Shown: piece after piece, positions 8,022-16,376 of the stretch | How positions within the stretch are numbered: position 1 is the first letter of the stretch | Layout: the number at the start of each line of letters is the position of its first letter | Assembly (NCBI GenBank): GCA_938092065.1 | Contig: CALKND010000026.1 | Span: forward strand, 1 to 40,432 | Length of the DNA: 40,432 nt | From: an uncultured Rhodospirillales bacterium | GTDB lineage: Bacteria; Pseudomonadota; Alphaproteobacteria; Rhodospirillales; JABHCV01 | Direction: 5' to 3' | Translations under genes and position numbers: made by a program | Notes under the pieces: generated by a model | The model's input: only the letters and a program-made list of their open reading frames with translations | Database searches by the model: none | What the model was told of the DNA's origin: nothing

Positions 8022-8789
8022 ATGAAAACCCCCCGCTCCATTCTGATCACCGGTGCTTCCAGTGGAATTGGCGAGGCCCTAGCCCGTGAATACGCGAACC
8101 CCGGAAACTTCTTAGCTCTTAGTGGTCGCAACCAGGAGCGCCTTAATGCTGTGGCAACCTATTGTCGCAACGAGGGCGTGATCGTTAGTACGCAAGTAGT
8201 CGATGTCACTGACAGAAGTGCCATGACTGAATGGGTCAAAGCTACAGACGCAGAACATCCACTTGATATGATCATAGCCAATGCCGGTATTGCAGGAGAC
8301 AGTGGCGCTCAAAGCAGCGATTTAGACGAAAGACTGACCCGCAACATTTTTGAAGTAAATGTGGTTGGAATGCTGAACACGATCTTTCCAGTAATTGAAA
8401 ATATGCGGCAGAGGAAACAGGGCCAAATCGCTCTTGTCAGCTCTATTGCTGGGTTTCGTGGGCTACCTAGCGCCCCAGCTTATTCTGCGTCCAAGGCTAT
8501 GGTAAAAGCTTACGGCGAGGCCTTGCAAGGCGTTCTTAAGAAAGACAGGGTTGGTGTATCTGTAATCTGCCCGGGCTTTGTCAGAAGTCGAATCACAGAC
8601 AAAAACGCCTTTTCAATGCCGTTAATAATGAGCGCTTCAAAGGCAGCTCAAAAAATCCGCAAGGGGCTTGAAAAAAATCAAATCCTAATCGCTTTTCCAT
8701 GGCCCTTTGTCCTGTTTATGTGGCTTCTGAACCTGCTAACTCCGTATTTAGCTAACAAAATACTTACTCAGATAACACCCAAAAGATAG
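8022..8789 (+). CDS. Short-chain dehydrogenase/reductase with hydrophobic C-terminus
   Basis: This is a 255-residue NAD(P)-dependent oxidoreductase of the classical SDR family with unknown substrate. It shows the cofactor motif TGASSGIG at 10-17, NAG at about 87-89, the catalytic serine at 140-141 and the YSASK box with Tyr154 and Lys158. The ATG at 8022 is chosen over a TTG at 7986 because the protein then begins close to the first Rossmann strand. Residues about 220-245 are strongly hydrophobic (around FPWPFVLFMWLLNLLTPYLA), suggesting membrane association. The gene sits alone on the plus strand between yicC and mltG and starts 81 bases from the yicC start. Confidence 0.9.
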   Translation: MKTPRSILITGASSGIGEALAREYANPGNFLALSGRNQERLNAVATYCRNEGVIVSTQVVDVTDRSAMTEWVKATDAEHPLDMIIANAGIAGDSGAQSSDLDERLTRNIFEVNVVGMLNTIFPVIENMRQRKQGQIALVSSIAGFRGLPSAPAYSASKAMVKAYGEALQGVLKKDRVGVSVICPGFVRSRITDKNAFSMPLIMSASKAAQKIRKGLEKNQILIAFPWPFVLFMWLLNLLTPYLANKILTQITPKR

Positions 8790-8914
8790 TCCCCACATAC
8801 CTTTGTGTGTTTTAAAAGAACGATAACCATAGTGCCCTAAGTATGCTTTTTTACCGAAACTATTGTTAACTGACCTGAAAGAAACACCAATAATTTAAAA
8901 AACATGCTTATGAA

Positions 8915-9889
8915 TTAATTGGCATCTCTTATTTTTCGCCACCTGGAGGCATTACGATTGTGCTCTTTAAGGTTTTTTGCAAAAACGTGACCACCCTTCC
9001 CGTCAGCGACAAAATAAAGCTCATCCGTATACTGAGGGTTCATAACCGCACGAATTGCAGCCAAACCCGGATTACATATAGGCCCCGGAGGTAATCCGTT
9101 GATGGTGTATGTGTTGTATGGGGTTTTCTTCTTTAGATCTGCACGCATGAGCGGTCGTCCCAGTGGTCCGTCGCCTTTGCTAAGTCCATAGACAACGGTT
9201 GGATCAGACTGCAGACGCATACCTTTTTTCAATCGATTGATAAAAACACCCGCAATACGCGCTCTTTCTGCCTTTACGCCTGTTTCTTTTTCAACAATGG
9301 ATGCTAGGATCAAAGCCTCATTCGGCTCTTTAAAGGGCAACCCGGAAGCCCGTTCTTGCCAAAGGCGGTTCAAATTATTATCCATGGCACGAACCATACG
9401 CTTGATCAATGCAGAGCGCGTATCACCGTATGAGAAATAATAGGTTTCAGGTAGAACTGACCCTTCAAGGGGAACATCGAAAGTATCTTCAAGGCCATTT
9501 GTTACAACTAGTTGATCAAAAACTTGAAAGGCCGTCAAGCCTTCTGCAATGGTCAAACGGCGGATTACGGTCTTGCCATTAATGAGAACCTGTGCAGCAC
9601 CCTTAGCGCTGATGCCATGAGAGAACGCATATTCTCCGGCTTTCAGGCCCTTTTCAATACGGCTTAAACGCACACCAAGGCTAAAAATCATAGCATCATC
9701 AATGACCCCTTCACTTTCCAAAATATTGGCAATTGAATCGACGGTAGAGCCTTCAGGAATATATACTGTATTTTCAGAAACGGTGGGACCTGGTTTAATA
9801 TACTGAGCAAAGCCCCAAACGAAAACTCCACCGCCAGAAAGCCCTGTCAGCAGAAAAATTATTAAAATAAAAAGAGTAAAGCGCCGCAT
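8915..9889 (-). CDS. mltG: Endolytic murein transglycosylase MltG
   Basis: MltG cleaves nascent glycan strands inside the chain and helps set peptidoglycan strand length at the inner membrane. The 324-residue product has an N-terminal membrane anchor (about 5-27), a LysM-like region (about 40-105) and the YceG catalytic domain. The motif ASIVEKET at 196-203 carries the catalytic glutamate, probably Glu200, followed by INRLKKGMRLQSDPTV and the conserved YNTY and GLPPGPI segments. It ends the fabD-fabG-acpP-fabF-mltG run, 15 bases after fabF, which ties wall and membrane synthesis together in one transcript. Confidence 0.96.
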   Translation of the reverse strand: MRRFTLFILIIFLLTGLSGGGVFVWGFAQYIKPGPTVSENTVYIPEGSTVDSIANILESEGVIDDAMIFSLGVRLSRIEKGLKAGEYAFSHGISAKGAAQVLINGKTVIRRLTIAEGLTAFQVFDQLVVTNGLEDTFDVPLEGSVLPETYYFSYGDTRSALIKRMVRAMDNNLNRLWQERASGLPFKEPNEALILASIVEKETGVKAERARIAGVFINRLKKGMRLQSDPTVVYGLSKGDGPLGRPLMRADLKKKTPYNTYTINGLPPGPICNPGLAAIRAVMNPQYTDELYFVADGKGGHVFAKNLKEHNRNASRWRKIRDAN

Positions 9890-9904
9890 GTTACCAAGCT
9901 TATT

Positions 9905-11170
9905 CTATTTGTATGCCTTAAACACCAGAGATGCATTGGTTCCACCAAAACCAAAAGAGTTAGTCAGTGCTGCTCGAACCAACCGTTCCTTCGCTTGATG
10001 TGGCACAAGGTCAATATCACAACCTTCTGCCGGATTGTCCAAATTAAGGGTCGGCGGCACGACACCATCCCTAATGGCCAAAATTGAAAAAATAGATTCA
10101 ACGGCTCCCGCCGCTCCCAATAAATGGCCAATGGCCGATTTTGTTGACGACATTGAAATGTTCTCAACTGCAGTACCAAAGGCGCGCTTGACCGCTCCCA
10201 GTTCAATAACATCAGCCATCGTCGATGTACCGTGAGCATTAACGTAATCAATATCTTCAGGGTTTATGCCAGATCGCTTAATTGCAGCCTTCATACAGCG
10301 AAAAGCACCGTTACCGTCCGGCGTTGGCGCAGTAATATGATGGGCATCGCCTGTTAAACCATAACCAACAATTTCAGCATAAATTTTTGCTCTCCGGGCT
10401 TTCGCATGCTCCAATTCTTCTAGGACAACAATACCTGCACCTTCACCCATGACAAAACCATCACGGTCTCTATCCCATGGGCGTGAAGCCTTTTCAGGAG
10501 AATCGTTAAACTGAGTTGAAAGGGCCTTGGATTGCGAGAACCCAGCCATACCGACGCGGCAACAGGCGGCTTCTGCGCCACCAGCAATCATAACATCAGC
10601 ATCTTCCCACATGATCAGGCGTGCAGCATCGCCAATTGCATGAGCACCAGTTGAGCAGGCTGTGACAACAGCATGGTTTGGACCTTTGAAGCCATACTTG
10701 ATGGATACATGGCCAGAAATCAGGTTGATCAAACTTGCAGGAATAAAAAATGGGCTAAGGCGACGCACACCCCCCCCAGATTCGCAATCCACGGTTAGCG
10801 AGCCTCTTGAAATTTCAGGAAGGCCTCCAATTCCGGAGCCAATCAAAACACCGGTGCGAAATTGATCCTCTTCCCTCTCCGGTATCCAACCAGAATCCTC
10901 AACAGCTTCCTGAGCGGCTGCCAGCCCGTAGACAATAAAATCATCCATGCGACGGCGTTCTTTAGCATTAAGAAAATTGTCAGGCTTAAACTGACCCTTG
11001 CCCTCACCTTCCTCAATTTGACCCGCTATCTTTGCAGGAAGATCGGAGACGTCAAATGATTTTATAGCGGCGATTCCAGATTGGGCGTTGATTAGTCGTT
11101 GCCACGAATTTTCCATATCGCAAGCCAGCGGCGTGACCACACCCATGCCTGTAATTACTACACGTCTCAT
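9905..11170 (-). CDS. fabF: 3-oxoacyl-ACP synthase II
   Basis: FabF condenses malonyl-ACP with an acyl-ACP to extend the fatty-acid chain. The 421-residue product has the Cys-His-His triad: Cys172 in TACSTGAHA, His313 in NAHGTSTMAD and His349 in SAIGHLLGAAGA. The C-terminal NSFGFGGTNASLVF is standard. Three in-frame candidates lie in a row (TTG 11176, ATG 11173, ATG 11170). I chose ATG 11170, which gives MRRVVITGMG as in other family members; no ribosome site separates them. It is the fourth gene of the fab operon, 46 bases after acpP. Confidence 0.97.
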   Translation of the reverse strand: MRRVVITGMGVVTPLACDMENSWQRLINAQSGIAAIKSFDVSDLPAKIAGQIEEGEGKGQFKPDNFLNAKERRRMDDFIVYGLAAAQEAVEDSGWIPEREEDQFRTGVLIGSGIGGLPEISRGSLTVDCESGGGVRRLSPFFIPASLINLISGHVSIKYGFKGPNHAVVTACSTGAHAIGDAARLIMWEDADVMIAGGAEAACCRVGMAGFSQSKALSTQFNDSPEKASRPWDRDRDGFVMGEGAGIVVLEELEHAKARRAKIYAEIVGYGLTGDAHHITAPTPDGNGAFRCMKAAIKRSGINPEDIDYVNAHGTSTMADVIELGAVKRAFGTAVENISMSSTKSAIGHLLGAAGAVESIFSILAIRDGVVPPTLNLDNPAEGCDIDLVPHQAKERLVRAALTNSFGFGGTNASLVFKAYK

Positions 11171-11216
11171 CATCAAATTACGACTCTATTGACTACCAGA
11201 AAGCGATTAAACCCAA

Positions 11217-11450
11217 TCAAGTATTTGCTTCGATGAAATCGATTGCATCTTTGATAGTCAGAATTTTTTCAGCTGCATCGTCTGGAATTTCACAGCCAAA
11301 CTCTTCTTCAAAGGCCATTACCAGCTCAACAGTGTCTAGACTGTCAGCACCGAGATCATCAATAAAACTAGAGTTCTCAACTACCTTAGCATCATCTACT
11401 CCTAGGTGTTCTAGAACTATCTTCTTTACACGGTCAGCGACATCACTCAT
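11217..11450 (-). CDS. acpP: Acyl carrier protein
   Basis: This 77-residue acidic protein carries acyl chains on a phosphopantetheine arm during fatty-acid synthesis. The modification site is Ser37 in the [12 protein letters not shown] motif and the length is normal. AAGGA lies about 10 bases before the ATG. It is separated from fabG by a 184-base gap that may carry its own promoter, consistent with the high demand for ACP. Confidence 0.98.
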   Translation of the reverse strand: MSDVADRVKKIVLEHLGVDDAKVVENSSFIDDLGADSLDTVELVMAFEEEFGCEIPDDAAEKILTIKDAIDFIEANT

Positions 11451-11481
11451 TTTAACTCATTCCTTGAAGTTACTTGTTTAC

Positions 11482-11512
11482 TCTATACCCTTGAGAAGGA
11501 AACCCTTGTAAA
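11482..11512 (-). promoter_or_regulatory. Possible acpP promoter
   Basis: On the minus strand TTTACA and TATAGA occur with a 19-base spacer, the second box ending about 31 bases before the acpP start. Both boxes are close to the sigma-70 consensus but the spacer is long. The 184-base fabG-acpP gap makes an internal promoter plausible. Confidence 0.3.
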
Positions 11513-11634
11513 GGCTTATTAGCAAGCCTTGAAAATTCACAAAGGGTAGTGTGTAAGGGTAAAACCTAAAAACTTTTGTTAACTAACATACTTTTTTTAA
11601 GGTTACCAGAGGCCAAAAAAAGACCTTTACCTAA

Positions 11635-12372
11635 TCAGATCATCGCCATGCCACCATTTATGTGAAGGGTCTGTCCGGTAACATATGAGGCTTCCTCACT
11701 GCTTAAGTAGACAGCACCAGCAGCAACATCTTCGATTTCACCTAATCGGCCGCTGGGAATGCCGTCCATAAGCTTGTTTTTTTGCACATCAGTCAGTTCA
11801 TCAGTCATCGGGGTAATGATGAAGCCAGGCGCAAGACAATTGACAGTGATTGATCGCGAAGCCACTTCCTGAGCGAGAGACTTGGACATACCTACTAACC
11901 CGGCTTTTGATGCTGCGTAGTTCGCCTGACCCGGATTTCCGGTCACGCCAACAATGGATGCAATCGAAACGATCCGTCCCCACCGACTTTTCATCATACC
12001 GCGAAGGCATACCTTGGAAAGTCTAAAAGCGGCACTCAGGTTAATGTTTAATACTTCTTGAAAATCTTCATCTTTCATCCGCATAGTAAGATTATCTCGG
12101 GTTAGGCCAGCATTGTTAATAAGAATATCAATACCGCCCATGACCTCACTGGCATCCTTGAAAAGCTTTGCTGGTCCTTCTGGTGTGCTTAAATTTCCCG
12201 GCACCGCATGAGCTCGTGAACCTAGCTCCACCTTAAGAGATTCCAGCACCTTCATTCGGGTTCCGGATAACACAACCTCCGCGCCTTGAGCGTGTAGCGC
12301 CTTAGCAATGCCACCACCCAATCCACCAGATGCTCCGGTTATCAGCGCGCGTTTTCCCGACAAGTTGAACAT
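11635..12372 (-). CDS. fabG: 3-oxoacyl-ACP reductase
   Basis: FabG is the NADPH-dependent ketoreductase of fatty-acid elongation. The 245-residue product has TGASGGLG at 13-20, NNAG at 86-89, and the catalytic set Asn111, Ser139, Tyr152 and Lys156 (NYAASKAG). It ends GGMAMI, a typical FabG tail. AGGAGG lies just upstream of the ATG. Its place between fabD and acpP separates it from the two other SDR genes in the window, which are not assigned to fatty-acid synthesis. Confidence 0.97.
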   Translation of the reverse strand: MFNLSGKRALITGASGGLGGGIAKALHAQGAEVVLSGTRMKVLESLKVELGSRAHAVPGNLSTPEGPAKLFKDASEVMGGIDILINNAGLTRDNLTMRMKDEDFQEVLNINLSAAFRLSKVCLRGMMKSRWGRIVSIASIVGVTGNPGQANYAASKAGLVGMSKSLAQEVASRSITVNCLAPGFIITPMTDELTDVQKNKLMDGIPSGRLGEIEDVAAGAVYLSSEEASYVTGQTLHINGGMAMI

Positions 12373-12418
12373 TCAATTCCTCCTTAAAGGCTCACAATTT
12401 ATAGCGTATAGAAAAGTG

Positions 12419-13360
12419 TCAAAGTGATTTAAAAAAAAGATTTATATCTTCAGGCGTGCCAATACTTTGACTCGTCATTTTACTGTCAATTCGCCGGGTC
12501 AGACCGCTGAGAACTTTTCCAGTTCCAATTTCAACTAACTGATCAATACCATTGGCACGCATGTACAAAACACTCTCTCGCCAGCGCACCATGCCTGTTA
12601 CCTGTTCAACTAGCAGGCGTCGGATTTCAGCGGCATCGCTAACTTCCCTGGCAGTGACATTGGCGACAAGTGGTATGACAGGGGCATTCATACGGACACT
12701 GGAAAGTGCTTCCGTCATAATATCCGCTGCCGGTGCCATCAAGGCGCAATGAAATGGGGCGCTAACGGGCAAAAGAACAGCCCGCTTTGCACCATAATCT
12801 TTGGCAATGAGTATGGCCCTTTCAACGGCTGTCTTAGTTCCACTGATAACTACTTGTCCGTTAGCATTATCGTTGGCAGTAGTGCAAATCTCGCCCTGTC
12901 CTGCCTCATCAGCAATTTTGCTGGCTACATCCATGTCAAGTCCCAACAGGGCCGCCATGGAACCTTCGCCCACAGGAACAGCCGCCTGCATAGCGCGGCC
13001 TCTTGTATTTAACAACTTGGCCGCATCAGGCAAAGAAAAAGTCCCTGCAGCAGCCAGCGCTGAATATTCTCCCATAGAGTGTCCTGCCACGTACTTAACC
13101 TGACTGCTTAGATCAAGACCGCCTTCACCTTCCAATATACGTACAACTGCCAATGATACAGCCAACAACGCTGGTTGTGCATTTTCAGTTAATTTCAGTA
13201 CGTCTTCAGGCCCTTCAAACATAACTTTTGTCAGATTTTTACCCAATGCTTCGTCAATTATTTTGAACACTTCGGCTGCAACTGGAAAAGCAGCGGCTAA
13301 CTCCTGGCCCATGCCAACGGCTTGTGAACCTTGGCCGGGAAAAACAAAAGCAAATGTCAT
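12419..13360 (-). CDS. fabD: Malonyl-CoA-ACP transacylase
   Basis: FabD loads malonyl groups onto ACP to supply the elongation cycle. The 313-residue product begins with FPGQGSQAVGMG, has the nucleophile Ser95 in GHSMGEYSALA and the partner His204 in SAPFHCALM, and carries Arg120 in NTRGRAM. It is the first gene of the fabD-fabG-acpP-fabF-mltG run, 46 bases ahead of fabG. Its promoter should lie in the 373-base region shared with the divergent rpsF gene, where I could not identify it confidently. Confidence 0.97.
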   Translation of the reverse strand: MTFAFVFPGQGSQAVGMGQELAAAFPVAAEVFKIIDEALGKNLTKVMFEGPEDVLKLTENAQPALLAVSLAVVRILEGEGGLDLSSQVKYVAGHSMGEYSALAAAGTFSLPDAAKLLNTRGRAMQAAVPVGEGSMAALLGLDMDVASKIADEAGQGEICTTANDNANGQVVISGTKTAVERAILIAKDYGAKRAVLLPVSAPFHCALMAPAADIMTEALSSVRMNAPVIPLVANVTAREVSDAAEIRRLLVEQVTGMVRWRESVLYMRANGIDQLVEIGTGKVLSGLTRRIDSKMTSQSIGTPEDINLFFKSL

Positions 13361-13609
13361 GGAATATCCGTCCCGTTAGTAATAAAAAAAGATTTGTGAA
13401 GGCTTATTTACTCCAAAGTTCGCACTATGATCAAGGAGCCGATAAATAGCTTAAAATTGAAAAGCTAAAATTATTACATTACAGTTCTGTAGCTGACCCG
13501 TAAAAAGTCGAAAAAACAAATAGACATGACGGACTGTGAATATGCTCAATTGCCTTATTAATTTACCAAGAGCTTTAAAACGAACAGTTTAAACAAACCT
13601 CTTCTGTAC

Positions 13610-13637
13610 TTGCACAGTAACTCTTTTCGTGTATATT
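13610..13637 (+). promoter_or_regulatory. Likely promoter of the rpsF operon
   Basis: TTGCAC at 13610-13615 and TATATT at 13632-13637 are separated by 16 bases and resemble sigma-70 boxes. Transcription would begin near 13644, giving a leader of about 90 bases before the TTG start of rpsF. Confidence 0.5.
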
Positions 13638-13639
13638 TC

Positions 13640-13733
13640 GCGCCTTCAACTCCTTGCCAGACCATGGGGTCCGGCTATGCCCTAATCAATATTAGGTTGA
13701 TATGGGATGAGAAAAGCCAGAGGGAGAAATAAA
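13640..13733 (+). promoter_or_regulatory. Structured rpsF leader, candidate S6:S18 autoregulatory site
   Basis: The leader contains a perfect hairpin CCTAAT-CAAT-ATTAGG at 13680-13695, a short GACC-ATGG-GGTC stem just upstream and a CCG trinucleotide at 13671-13673. A widespread rpsF leader motif bound by the S6:S18 complex presents an unpaired CCG next to a stem, so this is a reasonable candidate. I could not fold it or compare it with the family model. Confidence 0.35.
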
Positions 13734-14219
13734 TTGGCTTATTACGAGAACGTGTTTATTGCACGTCAGGACATATCTGCAGTTCAAGTCGAAGACCTGA
13801 CCGAATCATTTACAAAGGTCATTAACGATAATAGCGGCAAGATAGTGAAAACAGAAAGCTGGGGGCTTCGTACCCTTGCATATAGAATTAAGAAAAATCG
13901 CAAGGGGCATTATGTAATGCTAAACATTGATGCACCTGCCGGTGCCATTCATGAAATGGAACGTCAAATGCGTATCAATGAAGATATCCTGCGCTATTTA
14001 ACTATCAAGATTGACGCCATCGAAGAAGGCCCTTCGGTAATGATGAACTCGCGATCACGTGACGATCGCCCGCGCCAATATGACAATGGTTATTCAAGCC
14101 AAACCTCGGCTGCGCCGGCTCCTGAAGAAGCTACACTAGCAATGGAAGAAAAAAAGGCCCCGGTACTCGAAACTGCCAGTGATACTGGCGAAGACAACGG
14201 CGAAGGAACAACAATATGA
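13734..14219 (+). CDS. rpsF: Ribosomal protein bS6 with extended C-terminal tail
   Basis: bS6 binds the platform of the 30S subunit together with bS18. The fold covers about residues 1-100, from [15 protein letters not shown] to the RYLTIKID strand. I start it at TTG 13734, preceded by AGAGGGAG with 8-base spacing, because family members begin with a short MxxYE N-terminus. The ATG at 13707 would add nine basic residues not seen in the family. The tail after about residue 110 is a low-complexity, Ala/Glu-rich acidic stretch that makes the protein 161 residues long. It overlaps rpsR by 4 bases. Confidence 0.95.
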   Translation: MAYYENVFIARQDISAVQVEDLTESFTKVINDNSGKIVKTESWGLRTLAYRIKKNRKGHYVMLNIDAPAGAIHEMERQMRINEDILRYLTIKIDAIEEGPSVMMNSRSRDDRPRQYDNGYSSQTSAAPAPEEATLAMEEKKAPVLETASDTGEDNGEGTTI

Positions 14220-14485
14220 ATATGGCCTCTTCCGGTGAAGAGTCAAATGGTGATGGCGGTGGACGTCGTCCTTTCTTAAGACGTCGGAAGAGTTGCCCAT
14301 TCTCCAGCTCTAAGGCGCAACAAATCGACTACAAAGACCCTCGATTGTTGCAACGCTATACTTCTGAGCGTGGCAAAATCGTACCAAGCCGAATTACGGC
14401 GGTTTCTGCCAAAATGCAACATAAACTGGCCAAGGCTATAAAGCGTGCGCGCTTCCTCGCTTTGATGCCGTACGTGCTTAAGTAA
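14216..14485 (+). CDS. rpsR: Ribosomal protein bS18
   Basis: bS18 is a small 30S protein that forms a heterodimer with bS6. The 89-residue product contains the family core [28 protein letters not shown] and [11 protein letters not shown], ending [13 protein letters not shown]. The N-terminal 20 residues are Gly/Asp/Ser-rich, a common extension in alphaproteobacteria. The ATG overlaps the rpsF stop (ATGA), so the partners are translationally coupled. Confidence 0.98.
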   Translation: MNMASSGEESNGDGGGRRPFLRRRKSCPFSSSKAQQIDYKDPRLLQRYTSERGKIVPSRITAVSAKMQHKLAKAIKRARFLALMPYVLK

Positions 14486-14519
14486 GTTGACGATGGCCAG
14501 TTAAGGCGAGGAGGTCCTA

Positions 14520-15443
14520 ATGTCTAAGGACATGCTTATAGTCGTTGGTGCAGGAGCCATAAGCGGCTTCGCCTCGCTAGCTTTTTTATTAGAAATGCCC
14601 GGAGCATTGCTAGTGGTCTATTTTGCACCCCTGCCGTTGCTATTGGTTGGCCTCGATCAAGGTATTAAAGCCGTATCCATTGCAGGTGTCAGCGGGATTG
14701 TGACCTCAACTGTTGCAGGAACTTTGCTTTCCGGTGGACTGTTTACAATAATTCATGCACTTCCAGCATGGATTATTGTGAGACAGGCTTTGTTGAAACA
14801 TTCAGCGCCAGGCAGCCAAAATAAAGAATGGTATCCAGCAGGGTCCATCCTATGTATCTTGTCAGTATTTGTTGCAAGCATGTTAATGGTGGCTATAATT
14901 TCGTCACAAGGAGAAGTAGGGGGTCTGCAAGGTCTCATACGGTACTATTTGGATCAAGTCTTCACCTATATGGTGCCACTGGATGAGGTTGTACGAGGTG
15001 ACTTAGTTCAATTAATGGTTCCTTTGTTTCCCGGATACATGGGAACATCATTGGTATTAATGGTGGTTTTTAACGCTTCCATTGCATTGGCCATATTGAC
15101 GCGTTTTAATCGTACCGAGAGACCAAAGTCAAAATTGGCCAATCTTATGCTTCCAGATTGGATATCCTGGTTTATAGTAATTTCGGCCAGCGTCGCACTA
15201 TTGAGCCAAGAAGAATTGGAGTTTTTTAGTCAAAATCTTACTTTAATCCTTGCCGTACCGTTTTTTTTTCTCGGTCTCGCAGTATTCCACAAATTAGCCT
15301 GCCATGCAGCTTTTCCGCGAATATTGCTAACGGCCATTTATGTGGCATTAATTCTTTCCGGCTGGATAGCACTGGTGGTCATTATTACGGGAATAATAGA
15401 ACAATGGTTCGGTTTGCGCCGATACTTTAGAAACCCCGGCTAA
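14520..15443 (+). CDS. DUF2232 family membrane protein
   Basis: This is a 307-residue integral membrane protein with about eight hydrophobic segments and no known biochemical activity. The DUF2232 (YybS-like) family is regularly found between rpsR and rplI in alphaproteobacteria, and position plus hydropathy support the assignment. AGGAGG lies a few bases before the ATG at 14520, a strong ribosome site. A run of nine T residues at 15261-15269 encodes three phenylalanines and is a potential slippage site. Its place in the S6-S18-L9 operon says nothing definite about its role. Confidence 0.8.
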   Translation: MSKDMLIVVGAGAISGFASLAFLLEMPGALLVVYFAPLPLLLVGLDQGIKAVSIAGVSGIVTSTVAGTLLSGGLFTIIHALPAWIIVRQALLKHSAPGSQNKEWYPAGSILCILSVFVASMLMVAIISSQGEVGGLQGLIRYYLDQVFTYMVPLDEVVRGDLVQLMVPLFPGYMGTSLVLMVVFNASIALAILTRFNRTERPKSKLANLMLPDWISWFIVISASVALLSQEELEFFSQNLTLILAVPFFFLGLAVFHKLACHAAFPRILLTAIYVALILSGWIALVVIITGIIEQWFGLRRYFRNPG

Positions 15444-15527
15444 AGCCGGAATATCAACGACTAATATGAAACCTGACGTCGCTGAAGACGTCAATCAAGC
15501 GCCCCCACATGGGCTAGGAGACTAAAG

Positions 15528-16208
15528 ATGGAAGTCATTCTTTTAGAACGAATAGAAAAACTTGGCCAAATGGGCGATGTAGTTTCAGTCAAACCGGGTT
15601 ACGCCCGCAATTTTTTACTACCGCAAGCAAAAGCTCTTCGCGCTACAACAGAAAACAATAAACAATTCGAGACCCAACGAGCTCAACTTGAGGCTGTTAA
15701 TCTTGAAAAGCGCGCAGAGGCCGAAAAGGTAGGCAAGAAACTCGATGGCCTAGATATTATTGTAGTTCGTCAAGCTGGCGAGTCAGGACAACTTTATGGT
15801 TCGGTCAACGCCCGTGATATTGCAGATCAAGTTATTGGTGGTGGGTTCACAATCACCCGACAACAGGTCGAACTTGCACAACCTATCAAGGCTCTAGGTT
15901 TGTATAACGTTCAGGTAACCCTGCACCCGGAAGTTTCAGTTAGCGTTACTGCCAACGTTGCGCGCTCCAAAGAAGAAGCTAAAATTCAGGCGAAAATTGG
16001 CCACGCTGTTATGTCAATTGAAGAAGAAGAAGCAGCTCAGGCCAAAATCAAGGCAGAGGAAATCTTCGAGAAGGCTGAAGATGCTGAAGGTGCTGAAGCC
16101 AAGACAGAGGAATTCGTTGCTGGAGCAGAAGATTCTGAGGCCGAATCTGTGGGGAGCACAACTAGAGCGGATGAGGGAACTGTCACAGATGAAGAAGAAC
16201 AAAGTTGA
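15528..16208 (+). CDS. rplI: Ribosomal protein bL9 with long acidic C-terminal extension
   Basis: bL9 binds the base of the L1 stalk of the 50S subunit and helps keep reading frame and ribosome spacing. The first 148 residues match the family: [29 protein letters not shown], a long connecting helix and the C-terminal domain with [13 protein letters not shown]. About 75 further residues form an Ala/Glu-rich acidic tail ([20 protein letters not shown]), giving 226 residues against the usual near 150. AGGAG precedes the ATG by 7 bases. A strong terminator follows. Confidence 0.97.
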   Translation: MEVILLERIEKLGQMGDVVSVKPGYARNFLLPQAKALRATTENNKQFETQRAQLEAVNLEKRAEAEKVGKKLDGLDIIVVRQAGESGQLYGSVNARDIADQVIGGGFTITRQQVELAQPIKALGLYNVQVTLHPEVSVSVTANVARSKEEAKIQAKIGHAVMSIEEEEAAQAKIKAEEIFEKAEDAEGAEAKTEEFVAGAEDSEAESVGSTTRADEGTVTDEEEQS

Positions 16209-16241
16209 CGACTAAGCTTCACTATGTATTTTCAATTTTCA

Positions 16242-16277
16242 ACGGCGTCTCAAACATACGAGACGCCGTCTGTTTTT
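16242..16277 (+). terminator. Intrinsic terminator after rplI
   Basis: ACGGCGTCTC (16242-16251) and GAGACGCCGT (16260-16269) form a perfect 10-bp GC-rich stem with an 8-base loop, followed by CTGTTTTTC. It lies 33 bases after the bL9 stop and closes the rpsF operon, so dnaB needs its own promoter or read-through. Confidence 0.93.
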
Positions 16278-16312
16278 CTGGTTTTATTTATCATCCGTCA
16301 AAAGTGTCCCCG

Positions 16313-16330
16313 ATATCCACACAATCCACA
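16313..16330 (+). promoter_or_regulatory. Two abutting DnaA-box-like 9-mers upstream of dnaB
   Basis: ATATCCACA (16313-16321) and CAATCCACA (16322-16330) lie head to tail 46 bases before the dnaB start. They match the DnaA consensus TTATNCACA at 8 and 7 of 9 positions. The direct arrangement in front of a replication gene is suggestive, but neither box is perfect. Confidence 0.3.
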
Positions 16331-16376
16331 GACGATTATTCAAGACGCGCAGACACGATCTTTGTAGTTTCTTCAC

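Larger units (their letters stand above)
13361..13733. other. Divergent intergenic region between fabD and rpsF
   Basis: This 373-base AT-rich stretch holds no supportable gene. The rpsF side contains a sigma-70-like promoter (13610-13637) and a structured leader. The fabD side has only weak promoter-like boxes. A near-palindrome around 13575-13594 (TTTAAAAC, 5 bases, GTTTAAA) is AT-rich and unconvincing. Confidence 0.6.
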
